DNA from: Apium graveolens
Lineage: Eukaryota; Streptophyta; Magnoliopsida; Apiales; Apiaceae
Reading direction: 5' to 3'
Assembly: GCF_009905375.1 (NCBI RefSeq)
Contig: NC_133653.1
Span: 96,460,609 to 96,524,608 of the forward strand
DNA length: 64,000 nt
In this document: in pieces, positions 11,470-21,811 of the stretch
How the letters are laid out: the number at the start of each line of letters is the position of its first letter
Numbering within the stretch: position 1 is the stretch's first letter
Program-made: the position numbers and the translations under genes
Notes under the pieces: generated by a model
The model's input: only the letters and a program-made list of their open reading frames with translations
The model's database searches: none
Told to the model about the DNA's origin: nothing

Positions 11470-12200
11470 TCTGTTGATTTTAAAATTGATTTTCAGGGAG
11501 TTTCGTAACTCCGTTTTGGGCGTGCAATATACCGTTGGATTCGTTTTTTCGAGACGGATCTAATGGTGTGATCAATTTTAGTTTATATAAAAGTTTTGAA
11601 CTGTTTATATTTCCATGAAGTGTTTTAAAGATGTTTTTGACTATTTTAATTGCTTTTAAATGCTTCATGTGATACATAGAGATGTATAATGCTTAGACTA
11701 ATGTGATAGATGATGTAACATACCTACCTTGATGTTTATTCATGTTTATATATGTGATATATGCTTAGTTTATCATGCGATGATAGATTTAGGTGAACTT
11801 AAATAAACATAAGGCGTTTGTTAGACAACCTAGTATAGTGAAATTGTTTCATAACCTTAATAACAATATTATGAATACAATCATGAGATTCTTGTGTTTA
11901 TGAAACACGTAATTGAATATGAATTTTCGATATGAGAGAAAGGATGATTCTGTCAACAACAGATTTCTATCTGTAAGAAAGGGTTATTAAGTGACGCCTC
12001 TTGACAATGCTCCACCCGATCTGGGAATCATCTGATTATTGATTATTGATTTGAAATATTTAATTTAAAAGGAAGAATTTCTTTATAATATGATTATGAT
12101 TGTAACGTAATATAATCCCTCTAAAATTAAATAATATCAAGTAGTAATTGGCCAATGATATAATGGGCTTGTGTCGGTCATAGCCTTCCAACATGGTAGA

Positions 12201-12551
12201 AAGTAGTTCTTATTTTTGAATCATTGTCGTTTCATGCCACAGCCGAGGGCTTTGATTTCGAAATAAGAAATACTTGTCTATTACATAGAGATGTGTACAT
12301 TGAATAAGAATCTAAAGGTCGTTACGTGCCACAGCCGTGGGCCTTTGGGGATTGATTCAATTGTACGGAATGTTGGGTTAGACTTGACTTAGAATATTGA
12401 GTTTGTCGTGCCACAGCCGTGACTCAATTATTCAAGAGGCTAAAGTTTGATTAGGGAATAACATTAAATGTAATTGACAAGAGTTGTCTGCCTATTGAAC
12501 ATTACATGGCGTTTCGTGCCACAGCCGGGGTTGTGTAATGGAATGTAGGAT
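12201..12551 (+). repeat. Four tandem stem-loops presenting the loop CGTGCCACAGCCG
   Basis: The motif CGTGCCACAGCCGnGG (first copy CATGCC) occurs at about 12233, 12325, 12407 and 12515. Each copy sits between two arms that are nearly complementary: 12201-12225 with 12251-12275; 12294-12318 with 12342-12366; about 12378-12403 with 12421-12443; 12489-12508 with 12531-12551. The four pairs of arms differ from each other in sequence, while the loops are the same. Confidence 0.8.
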
Positions 12552-12730
12552 CCCTATTCCCACTAGCATTATGAATGCTTAATTTTTCATGTAGGGGGTT
12601 GAATAAATTAGGAAAACTAGTGGGAGCCACTTATGAATAAAGAGCCGATTCATATAGTGTTTTGAAATGAAATCGAATATTTGCTAAGTGTTGTTATGTG
12701 TTTATCATTTACAGATTTACTTTGTACGTT

Positions 12731-13612
12731 ATGTCTTCTGCACTATCACTCAGGAGCATACTAGATGCTCACAAATTGACTGGTCCTAATTATGCTGACT
12801 GGCTTCGAAACTTGAGAATTGTTCTCAGGATTGAGAAGCTAGAATACGTGATTGACTCACCTAAGCCTACTGAACCTGCTAGTGATGCACATAATGATGA
12901 ACATGTTGTGTATCGTAAGTGGATAGATGATGCAAATGTTGCTCAATGCATCATGCTAGCTTCCATGAACATTGAGCTACAGAAGCAACATGAGCATATG
13001 GATGCTCACACTATCCTCATGCATCTACAAGAGTTTTATGATGTGGCGGGGAGGACAGCTCGATATGAGATATCGAAGGAGCTGTTCGGTTGTAGGATGT
13101 CTGAGGGATCATCTATGAATGACCATGTACTTAAGATAATCAATTTGATTGAACGTCTTGGACAACTTGGTTTTGTCATGGATGGGGAGCTGAGCCAAGA
13201 CTTGGTCTTGCAATCGCTACCGAGTTCGTTCTCGCAGTTTGTTGTGAACTTTCACATGAATAAGTTGGATGTCAGCCTGCCTGAACTCCACAACATGTTG
13301 AAGACTGCGGAATCGAATTTTCCCCCTAAGAAGAGTTCTGTTCTTCTAATTGGTGAAGGTTCCAATCCTAAGAAAAGGAAGAGGAACTCTTCCAAGAAGA
13401 AGAAAGTAGGTGAGAAAACGTCGGTTCCACCAAAAGCTGAAGACCCCAAGAGCAAAGTTGTTTGCTTTCACTATAACAAGGTGGGGCACTGGAAGAGGAA
13501 CTGCAAGGTTTACCCTGCAGAATTGAAGAAGAAGAAGGGTAGTGAGACTACCGCTTCTGATTTAGGTATGTTCATGATAGAAGTGAATATGTCATTTCTA
13601 CTTGGGTATTAG
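12731..13612 (+). CDS. gag: Copia E gag protein, nearly intact
   Basis: The start MSSALSLRSILDAHKLTG at 12731 is chosen because it matches the common copia gag N-terminus. The frame is open upstream to 12698. The protein has the NYADWLRNLRIVL motif, a UBN2-type gag domain (to about residue 195), a Lys-rich segment (KKRKRNSSKKKK) and a zinc knuckle CFHYNKVGHWKRNC in which the second cysteine is Tyr. The frame ends at 13612 in SFLLGY, while the downstream protease motif WVLDIACGSHICN is in another frame, so gag and pol are separated by a shift near 13590. The product would be the particle protein; loss of the cysteine probably weakens RNA binding. Confidence 0.75.
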   Translation: MSSALSLRSILDAHKLTGPNYADWLRNLRIVLRIEKLEYVIDSPKPTEPASDAHNDEHVVYRKWIDDANVAQCIMLASMNIELQKQHEHMDAHTILMHLQEFYDVAGRTARYEISKELFGCRMSEGSSMNDHVLKIINLIERLGQLGFVMDGELSQDLVLQSLPSSFSQFVVNFHMNKLDVSLPELHNMLKTAESNFPPKKSSVLLIGEGSNPKKRKRNSSKKKKVGEKTSVPPKAEDPKSKVVCFHYNKVGHWKRNCKVYPAELKKKKGSETTASDLGMFMIEVNMSFLLGY

Positions 13613-13983
13613 ATATCGCCTGTGGTTCTCATATCTGCAATTTGTTGCAGGGACCAAGGAGAAGTAGGACTCTTGAGGAAGAGGAGGTGATTCTACTGAT
13701 GGGAAATGGAGCAAGAGTTGCTGCTGAAGATGTAGAATCATTTCATTTACATAGGCCTACAGGCAAGACTATTATTTCAAATAATTGTTATTTTGTTCCC
13801 TCGATTGTGAGGAATATTATTCCCATGTTAGACTTGGCTGAATTTTCATTTATTATTGAGAATAATGAATGTTCTATTCTTAGAGATAATATTCTTTATG
13901 GACGTGGTGCTTTAAATAATGGTCTGTATATATGTGACATAATTTACTTCAGATTGAACAAACTAATAAAAGAAAAGGGATGA
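13590..13983 (+). pseudogene. Copia E protease remnant
   Basis: The expected protease motif reads WVLDIACGSHICN in the second frame (about 13598-13640), where related elements have Asp-Thr/Ser-Gly, so the catalytic triad is altered. The open frame continues to 13983 with the MGNGARVAA and NIIPMLDLAEFSF stretches typical of the copia protease/pre-integrase link. It ends in a TGA at 13981-13983. The integrase HHCC zinc domain that should follow is missing. Confidence 0.65.
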
Positions 13984-14865
13984 TGAAAATCTCACTTTAT
14001 AGTGGCATTGCAGTCTCCATTTAGTAGACATGGAGAGAGGGCTGCAGATTTGCTAGGAATGGTACACACAAATGTATGTGGACCAATGTCTACGCAAGCC
14101 ATGGGTGGATTTTCATACTTCATTACTTTCATAGATGATAGATCTGGATTCGGATATGTGTTTGATGAAACACAAGTCTGAGGCCTTTGAAAGGTTCAAA
14201 AAATATAAGTATGAAGTAGAGAAACAAACCAAACATAGTATTATAACTCTTCGATCAGATCGAGGTGGTGAATACTTTAATGGAGTGTTTCTAGATTATC
14301 TCAAAATAAATGGTATAGTCTCCCAGTGGACTCCTCCAGATTGGTATCTGAAAGGAGAAATCGAACTTTGTTAGACATAGTTCGGTCCATGATGAGCTAT
14401 GCAAATCTTCCAGTATTCCTATGGGGTTATGCATTGGAAACCTCAGCATATTTACTGAATAAGGTGCCTTCTAAATTTGTTCCTCAAACTCCGTATGAGA
14501 TATGGAAAGTAAGGAAACCGAGTCTTAAACACGTTAAGATTTGGGGATGTCTGGCTTATGTCAAGAATGTTGACCCAGATAAGCTGGAATATCGATCCGT
14601 AAAATGTAGTTTTGTGGGATATCCTAAAGAGACTTTAGGGTATTACTTTTACACCGATCATCGGGTGTTTGTATCCAGACATGCTACCTTCTTGGAAAAG
14701 GAGTTTATCCTTGAAGGAAACAGTGGGAGCAAAATTGAACTTGATGAAGTTCAAGAAGCACAAACTACTACGGATCAAGTGGAAACACCTGTTCTGACTG
14801 AACAACCTTCTGTGGAACAGCCCATTCATAGGTCAGGGAGAGTGTCTCGCCAACCTGAGAGGTAA
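13984..14865 (+). pseudogene. pol: Copia E integrase, HHCC domain deleted
   Basis: The core reads LLGMVHTNVCGPMSTQAMGG from about 14050. The first catalytic Asp of the DDE triad, normally in HTDVCGP, is Asn here. The second Asp is kept in LRSDRGGEYF, and the Glu lies in SERRNRTLLD. The core is split by a stop at 14372-14374, and small indels place it in two frames (14135-14374, 14326-14865). The C-terminal part has WGCLAYVKN and VGYPKETLGYYFY, followed by the HRSGRVSRQPER linker toward RT. The N-terminal zinc-binding domain is absent. Confidence 0.75.
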
Positions 14866-15520
14866 TATGGCCTTGTCATTGAGAATGACAATGAGTTGTC
14901 GATCATTAATGATGACGACCCTGTCACCTATAATGAGGCTATGAGTAGTGTTGACTCAGAGAAATGGCATAGTGCCATGAAATCCAGAATGGAATCTTTG
15001 TATACGGTATACAAAAGATAGATTATAGCAGATGGCCAGGTGGAGACCTTTAAGGCCAGGCTTTTGGGAAAAGGATTCAAACAAAGGCAATGGATTGACT
15101 TTGATGAAACCTTTTACCTGTAGCCCTGTTAAAATCAGTTCGGATTTTGCTTGCGAATGCTGCTTACTACGACTATGTGATCTGGAAAATAATCAGATGG
15201 TTTTTCTTTCCAAGGGAAATAAAAACCTAGTGTGTAAGCTGCTGCGAACCATATGTGGTTTAAAGCAAGCTTCTCGAAAGATGGAACATTCATTTTGATG
15301 AGACAATCAAAGAGTTTGATTTTATCAAAAACGCAGATGAACCATGCGTCTACAAAAGGGTTAGTGGGAGCGCGGTAACATTTCTTGTATTGTATTGAAA
15401 TAGAGTTGACACACATAACAACATAGCAGACCCACTCACAAAGCTACTTTTTGAAAGTCACTTTGATCGTCATAAAGATGAGATGGGTATTAGATACCAG
15501 AGTGATTGGCTTTAGTACAA
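14866..15520 (+). pseudogene. pol: Copia E reverse transcriptase fragment and RNase H tail
   Basis: The RT start is visible (DDPVTYNEAMSS ... FKARLLGKGFKQ) with several stops and shifts, then pieces of the QMDVKTAF to GLKQASR region in mixed frames (CGLKQASRKM at about 15255). After an MNHASTK-like segment at about 15340 the sequence jumps to the extreme C-terminus of RNase H (THNNIADPLTKLLFESHFDR in mixed frames, about 15405-15470). The catalytic YVDD box and almost all of RNase H are deleted. This copy cannot make its own cDNA. Confidence 0.7.
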
Positions 15521-15529
15521 GTGGGAGAT
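15519..15529 (+). promoter_or_regulatory. Polypurine tract of copia E
   Basis: AAGTGGGAGAT lies directly before the 3' LTR start at 15530. It would prime plus-strand synthesis. Confidence 0.8.
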
Positions 15530-17198
15530 TGAAAGGAATATGTCCTAAGTCCAATCATGTATTAGGATTTAGGAATAACTTTTATGTAATCTGTTTTGAT
15601 TTCATTGATATTAATAAAGACTTGTTTTGTTTTTATTACGGGCTTTATCTATTTAAGTGTTTAAATAAGATATACCATAGTTTAGAGTAAAGCTTTTTAT
15701 GGATTATGATGAGATCATAATAGTGAGACCTAAAAAGATGATAACTCTAAACTTAAATAGTTCCTGGTCATAGGATTACTAACTGGTAATTAATAATTCG
15801 CAAAGATCGGGACATACTATGCTTGCTTCATTATGAAGGATGTCTGTTCTCATAGACATTTGTGTGGTGACACTATAGCTAGTATGTAGGTGCTTATTAT
15901 GGAATAAGTTCACTGAACATGACTCGCACAGCTGAACAACTGATGGAGTTCACTCACGTATCAGCAATTGTTCACATAGTGATAGTTGTACAAGTATCCT
16001 TAGATTTGAGGTCATCATAGTCATCTTGTGTACACTGAACTATGCTTTGGATTAGTTCTTAGTCTCCAGGGACAATTATTAGGGCTCTTCTGGGTATAGG
16101 AATTTGTACACGAAGATAGTGTATGATCAATAAAGGATCTACCCCTTCCAGTGAAGGAAGCGAATGTTCAAGGCTGATCCACTTATGCTAGTTCAGGAAT
16201 CTCTGGCGTAAATGAAATTAGAAAGGAGTTTCTAATTTGCATAGAACTACGCATAGTAAATGGTAAGCAAGGTGATTGAATTAGGTAGGCTTGACACGAG
16301 ATCCATGCCTTGTATTTAATCGGGACATTGTAGGGTAGAAGGAGTTTATTGTACGGTAACTATTCACTGACAAGTTCTTGGTATTCTAAGCAGTGAATTC
16401 ATATTATCCGGATAGTCGCGATATGTTGAGAAGCATCACTCACGATGTAGAATAAATGTGATTAATTAATTAATCATATTTAATAAATTAGAGAATTTAT
16501 ATAAATAATGATAAAATAGTTTTATTATTATTTATTTCTACTACCGGCTTAATATTGAACCTACAGGGTCACACCATAAAAAGAGAATGATTTAATTGTG
16601 GAGGAATTAATTAATAATGGCTAATAATTATTTATTTATGAAATAAATAATTAATTGGCAAATTTAATAATTGATTAAATGAGATTTAATTGATTATAAA
16701 TTAATTAAGAAAAGTTCTTAATATTATTAATTAAAGGATTTAATTTTTGGAAATTAAATCAAGAGAGAAAATTATTTCTAAAGTGTTTAGAAAAAGGATT
16801 AATGATTAAAAGGTGTTTTAATTATTAATGAGAATAATAAATGGGATAATAATAATAATATTTATGGGAAAATTTCAGCTAAAAATTTTGCCTATAAATA
16901 CACTATTATAGACCCTATTTTATTCTAACCCCATCGAAACCCGAAAACCCAAAAAGTTTGGAAAACTCAATTCTCTCCACCTCCTTCCTCCTCCTTAACA
17001 TTGTTTTCTTGGTGGATACCGGTGGAGTGCTTCACACTTGAGGAGCAACTGCTAAGGATCTCTGATCGTTGTCTCCAAATTATTTTAAAAGGTTAGATTC
17101 GATCCCTCGAATTTTTATTCACGATTTATATGCTTTTATTTGGATTTTATATGTGTAAAAGTGTTTTGCCATGCCCCCGCTGCGTTAAAAATCCAACA
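15530..17198 (+). repeat. 3' LTR of copia E
   Basis: This LTR pairs with 9199-10870. It keeps the TATA box at 16892-16900 and ends in the canonical CA at 17198. A four-base gap near 16206 is the clearest indel against the 5' LTR. The open frame 15451-15690 across its left edge is accidental. Confidence 0.9.
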
Positions 17199-17290
17199 AA
17201 AACTATGTTTCCACACGGAGCGGTGGATATTTTTGAGAACGATCCGGGCCAAGCATTTAAAGTTAATGGTTAGAGATTGAAGCACTATTA
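17199..17290 (+). pseudogene. pol: Athila integrase C-terminal end, second part
   Basis: It starts with the second TSD copy and continues the Athila integrase in register: FPHGAVDIFEND, then FKVNG, a TAG stop, and RLKHYYG, the usual end of Athila Pol. The match across the junction confirms that E interrupted a pre-existing pol gene. The in-frame TAG is where relatives carry Gln. Confidence 0.8.
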
Positions 17291-17820
17291 TGGGGATACG
17301 GCAAACCGGGAAGTGGTTAGTGCCGTGTTATCGTGAACTTGATCGAATTACTCTACGTCAAGCTAATGATTAAAAGAAGTGCTTCTTGGGAGTCAACCCA
17401 AGATATGAGACCATAGAAACCCTTAGAATTTAGTACTCTATCCAAAAACCCAAAAAAATCAGAAAAAACTGCCTGAATTTTTTTTTTCCAGGAACCTTCC
17501 AGGCACCCGCCTGTAGGTTCCAGGCGGCCGCTTGCTGGCAGGCATCCGCCAGCTGGTTCCCGGCGACCGCCTGCGGCCCAAAATTTTGAAAATTCGTTTT
17601 ATCTTATAAAAAAACACAAAAAGAATTCCACAGCACTACAACCCCATTACCCACGATTTCCTTCTCCAAATCAACCACAAACCCTACTCCTAATCTAATT
17701 CTAACCCTAATCTTACTCTATATACACACAACCTCTCCATATACACTCCCATATACTTTCAACTTACAAACCCTTTCCTACACACAAAACACAACTCTAC
17801 AACTCTTATTCTCAGTTTCA
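17291..17820 (+). other. Athila spacer between pol and the post-pol ORF, with GC-rich palindromes
   Basis: This stretch is non-coding. It contains a repeat of the GC-rich module CAGGCGnCCGCCTG (17499-17577), then an AT-rich stretch with TTATAAAAAAAC (about 17605) and a long CT-rich, purine-poor tract up to the ATG at 17821. The arrangement resembles the promoter region of the LTR. Confidence 0.6.
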
Positions 17821-19007
17821 ATGGCCCCAAAGAGATCTCGAACTGTCGATAGCAGTAGCACCATTCTGACTGCTGATTCTTCAAGGGGTACTGCGGCGAG
17901 GCCCCGATTGGTGGATAGGGTTGCTGAGGAGGAGTATTCTAGGCTTCTGACTAAGCCGATTCTGAAGGAGAGGGGATTTTTGCCATCAGGGAGGGATAGT
18001 GAGTTATTGCTGATGATTGCAGAAAAGGGTTGGATTACTTTTTGCGAGTGACCTGAGGCGGTCCCGATGAGTGTGGTTCACGAGTTCTATGCGAATGTCA
18101 AGGCCGACAAGAATTGGTATTCTGTTGTTCGTGGGCTTACTGTTGATTATCAGCCCGAGGTGATTCACCGTGTTATTGGGCAACGACAAAGGAAGCCCCA
18201 GGAGGAGAATTGGAATGAGAAGACCCCTGAGGATTTTGACTCAGATTTGATTATTTCTACTCTCTACCAGCTGGGCATGGTGTGGAAGTTAAGACGGGAT
18301 CCAACGAGTGTCGTTCTTTCCCGGCTGTTATGATGAACAGGTATGCACGTGCATGGAATACCTTTATTTGTGCTAATATTTTGCCTTCTTCGCATGCACA
18401 TGAGGTTATAGTTGAGAGAGCCAGGTTGTTGTGGGGAATTCTGAATGAGGAGTATTATGTGGACCTTGGTGAGTTCATCTACCCAGGGATTTTGAAGATT
18501 TTGAGGGTGAGGACGCATAACAACATCCCTTATGCCTCTGTTGTCATGAAGCTATGCAAGGCAGTTGGAGTCCACTGGCCTTCTTATGAGCAGCTGCAGA
18601 TGCCGACCGCTCCTATTGATTCATCGACGCTGAATGCGATACAGGAGTGGACGGGTGGAGAGCTCGAGGAGCATGGTTTGGGATATCGTCTTCCAGAAGG
18701 ACGTCCAGTAGCTGGTGCTACGATGGCTACACCCAGTCAGGCTCATGGTGAGGCAGGTTCTTCTAGAGCCCAGGGAGGTGATGGTTCAGGGATGGCTGAT
18801 GTCCAGTACATGAGGCTTTTCAGGAGGATGGATGCGATGTATGAGTCACAGAGTGGGTTTGCGCAGGAGTTCACCCTATCACTTGGGACTGCTTTCAGAG
18901 GCCTTGGAGCTGACATCCAGTGGCCCGTTTTTGGTGAGGACTCTACTTATCCGCCTCCTGACACTCCACCCTCTGAGGGTGATGATGATGATGATTTCTC
19001 TGAGTAG
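17821..19007 (+). pseudogene. Athila post-pol ORF in the envelope position
   Basis: The reading begins MAPKRSRTVDSSS at 17821 with a basic, possibly nuclear-targeting start. A TGA at 18049-18051 interrupts it in frame, and a frameshift lies at about 18280-18300. The frame 18282-19007 then continues (NRYARAWNTFICANILP, then a Gly/Ser/Gln-rich stretch) and ends in an acidic tail DDDDDFSE. The segment with EFYANVKADKN and VIHRVIGQR looks like the 'putative plant transposon protein' family often found beside Athila pol. I see no signal peptide or clear membrane helix, so envelope function is only positional. Full length would be about 395 residues. Confidence 0.65.
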
Positions 19008-20167
19008 GTATACCCTGTGTTCCTTTCTATTTCCTTTACTGGGGAAAGTGAAGATTTTAAGTTTGGGGGTGGTAGTTAAGGAATATATTTTTGTGTGTGT
19101 CATGTAGTTGCATATTCATGATAGTTTATTTCATATAGTTACATATTTTTTTCATATAGTTTTTTTAATTTATTTCATAATTTTATCATGTCATTTAGCT
19201 CATGCATATACCATGATCCCTTTTGTGTTTCTTTACCAATTGATATGTGATATTGATGCGAGTGTAGTGATAGCGTTAGAGTGTTGTTGAATCTTGTTAG
19301 GTTGGCATGCATGCTAGAAACACTTGTATTTCTAGGTTGTTGTCATGGTTTGATGGTTTTTGAGGTTAATCTATTGCTTATACTTAGAATGTATGATAGG
19401 CTCTTAATGATAAAAGGCATGAACAGATAAAATTGGAGTAAAAATTGGAATTCATTGCTAGTCGTGGCTAGGTGTCAAATGGCTAGTAGCCGGCTCATAT
19501 TATATGCGAGTAGTCTAGGGTTGAACAAGATGGAACGAAATGTACTTGCTCAGAAATTGAAGAAAAAAAAAAGAAAAAGCATAGAAGAAAAGAAAAAAAA
19601 GAAAAAGAAAAAAATATGGTTTAATGCATAATTGATCACAAGTGAGCTATTTGGTATTCGATTTATTAAGTTCTTAGGGGACTTTATGCCTAGTGACCTA
19701 AGGCTTTTATAGTCTGGGATCCGCTAACCTAACGCTCGTATAATGGATGCCATTGCATAAGTCTTTTGTGGAACTCACTCATTGCACGATCAAATAAGCA
19801 GTTGTTTATTGTGTTCAATAAAATCATGATTCCGTAATAAGCTCCAATGATCTTGAAGTGTTATAAGTCATTTTGTGTTTAGAATATATTCTTCGTATAA
19901 TCTTGTGATTGCCTTGAGGATAATTAAGTTTTGATAATTGGTCTAGTTTCGAAGCATATCTATTAAGCATTCGCACACACCACGTTTCTAGTTGTATGTT
20001 AGCTTGCGTGATTTGATTGATCTTTAGTCGCCTAATTGCATTTGTTGAGATGTTATGTGATGGTTGGTTTAGTCATTGCGATGGGGATCGCTGCATTTCA
20101 TGTAGTTTGCATTCATGTATGTTTTTATTTTATTTTTGAATCTGTGATGCTTGAGGACAAGCATCGA
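19008..20167 (+). other. Athila 3' non-coding region
   Basis: There is no convincing gene here. It holds a PPT-like copy at 19055-19070, an AT-rich stretch, and a purine run at 19560-19618 made of A and G only apart from a few bases. Short open frames such as 19108-19290 and 20036-20230 have no recognisable protein features. Confidence 0.6.
19055..19070 (+). promoter_or_regulatory. Extra PPT-like motif
   Basis: TTTTAAGTTTGGGGGT matches the true PPT at 20168-20182 almost base for base, but lies 1.1 kb upstream, just after the post-pol ORF. Confidence 0.55.
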
Positions 20168-20183
20168 TTTAAGTTTGGGGGTC
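20168..20183 (+). promoter_or_regulatory. Polypurine tract of Athila
   Basis: TTTAAGTTTGGGGGTC directly precedes the 3' LTR, as in other Athila/Tat-group elements. Confidence 0.8.
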
Positions 20184-21604
20184 TGATAAGTGGCATTTTA
20201 TACCACTTAGAACGTCTTATAATGGCTTGAATTGATGTCTTGAAATCAAGTATTTTGTGTACTTGATACGTTTTTCTATTGTTTTTGCATTTCAGGGTAT
20301 AACTTGCGTAATTAGGGAGATTTCATCATAATAAGCTAGGGTAGTACTTGGAACCAGTTGCGGGGAATTGTGCGAAGAAATCAGCAAAATCAGGAGCAAA
20401 AAGAGGATTTTTCCAGAAGCTGTGCAGGCGCCCGTCTGGGATATGCAGGCGACCGCCTGGAGATGCAGGCACCCGCGTGGGAACTGAGGCGGCCACCTGG
20501 GGTCGTAAATTTAGAATCTGGGTTTTCTAATTTGACTTCTATTGGGCTTCTGAGACTGCTCTTTCTTGTGGACTCTTATATAAGCAATCTTGGGAGACAT
20601 TTCACAATAACAAGCAACAAGCAAGGAGAGAAGATTAAGAAGACCGTTTTTAGCACACCACAATGAAGAAGAGGAAGCATACGTTATCTTGTGATTCTTT
20701 TTATTCGTTGTAACAGTGGATGCTAGTTTTCTTAGCTTTGAACCTTAATAATCTTATGACGTACTCTGGTTTTAATAAGTATTTTTATTAGTTTATATCA
20801 TTGTGTTATTATCATGTTTTCATATGAACCCATGGTGACGATGAATTCTATCATGGGCTAGTTGTGATCATGGGGTCGTAGCGGATTTATTATGGAATTC
20901 TTTAGTTAATTATTTAATACCTTGGTATGTGATGATTGTATGATATCTAGCATAGGTTATGCTTATCCGTCTTATGTGCGTCATGAAAATATAAGATAGC
21001 CTGTTAATCTCTTGTGAAGTGACAGTGAATTTTGAGATTTAAAACTTGCCATGCTAGCATAGGTTCATGTATTATGTGCATGATTAGTGGGTAACTCTAA
21101 CCGTTTTACTTGCCCTGTGTAATCATAATGAATAACTTGCGCTTAAATCGTTATATTTTCAAATTCTGTATATATATAGGGTCTCAACATAATTGATGCC
21201 TATTCAACTTCTATCTTAATTGTGGATGCTTGGTAGAATGGTACTTGTGCAACGAAAGTTGGCTTTTATCAGTTTCGTGTTGTTCGATTAATATCATCAC
21301 TGTTACATGCTAAGGGTAATAACAATAACTATTGAATGGAGTAGTAATGAAGTTATGATCTCATGTGTGTTTAATATTGTGAATTCAAGTATCAAATTAA
21401 GTGTTAAATTCTCGCAGTTATTAATTAGTTAATCAACCTTAAGTGTTATTGTCTTGACATTGAGAAGTAATCATACATTGGTGAGTAAGTGTTAATTGAA
21501 CATAATTAGTCAGAGTCTCTGTGGGAACGAATTTGAAATCATTCTGTACTACTTGTGAACGTGTATACTTGCATGAATTATTAGCTCATGCTTTGTGCCT
21601 AACA
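20184..21604 (+). repeat. 3' LTR of Athila
   Basis: This LTR pairs with 2416-3850. It contains the GC-rich palindrome module (20423-20505) and an intact TATA box TTATATAAG (20576-20584). It ends CCTAACA before the TSD GTCAT (21605-21609). The two open frames at 20348-20666 read the module and are not genes. Confidence 0.92.
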
Positions 21605-21811
21605 GTCATGCAAGTCATTATCAATGGATAAGTTGATCAACGGATATATGTTATAGCTTTGACGGATATTCAGATGAAAGCATCAATGGATGAATGAGTA
21701 TATTATCAAGGGATGATAATGAAGCTTTCAAATAATAATCATATCCTGACAGTTGATCATATCCTGATTGTTAGAAAGATCCTGATTTTCTACTTAGCCA
21801 ATTCTCAACAT
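21605..21811 (-). repeat. 5' LTR of copia A, second part
   Basis: It starts with the second GTCAT and continues the A LTR after the Athila insertion. It ends in CAACA, the inverse of TGTTG at 2043. TAAAT at 21812-21816 would be the target duplication of A, but the partner copy is outside the window. Confidence 0.6.

Larger units (their letters stand above)
10884..12697 (+). other. Long structured leader of copia E
   Basis: About 1.8 kb lie between the PBS and gag with no convincing ORF. The leader holds a palindrome cluster (11322-11469) and four consecutive stem-loops (12201-12551), described separately. The small open frames inside it (for example 11150-11410) read through the palindromes and look accidental. 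A leader this long is unusual for a copia element and suggests cis-acting RNA functions such as packaging, dimerisation or translation control. That is inference. Confidence 0.7.
9199..17198 (+). mobile_element. Complete Ty1/copia retrotransposon E, nested in Athila integrase
   Basis: LTRs of 1672 bp (9199-10870) and 1669 bp (15530-17198) begin TGAAAGGAATATG and end in CCAATA/CCAACA, flanked by AAAAC. The interior has an iMet PBS, an unusually long 1.8-kb leader, gag, decayed protease and integrase, only the start of RT, the very end of RNase H, and a PPT. I recognise the superfamily and the gag family but do not assign the lineage. By eye the LTRs differ at roughly two dozen positions, mostly transitions, so it is younger than its Athila host. 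Confidence 0.92.
2416..21604 (+). mobile_element. Complete Athila-type Ty3/gypsy retrotransposon, carrying nested copia E
   Basis: Two LTRs of 1435 and 1421 bp begin TGATAAGTGG and end CCTAACA, flanked by the TSD GTCAT. The internal order is tRNA-Asp-type PBS, gag, protease, reverse transcriptase, RNase H, integrase, a non-coding spacer, a separate post-pol ORF, PPT and 3' LTR. The lineage signs are the PBS TGGCGCCG, the gag knuckle CELCAGSHAKDQC, the protease motif CDLGASINLMP, the RT motif FMDD and an ORF in the envelope position. Without the 8.0-kb insertion (9199-17198 plus one TSD copy) it would be about 11.2 kb. Many stops and at least three frameshifts make it inactive. Confidence 0.93.

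Noticed and set aside
17821..19007. Host gene candidate
   Set aside because: It lies between the Athila pol and PPT, is broken by a stop and a frameshift, and resembles proteins that accompany Athila elements.
19560..19618. Purine run as a possible poly(A) tail of a retroposed gene
   Set aside because: It is mixed A and G inside the Athila 3' non-coding region, with no upstream cDNA-like sequence.
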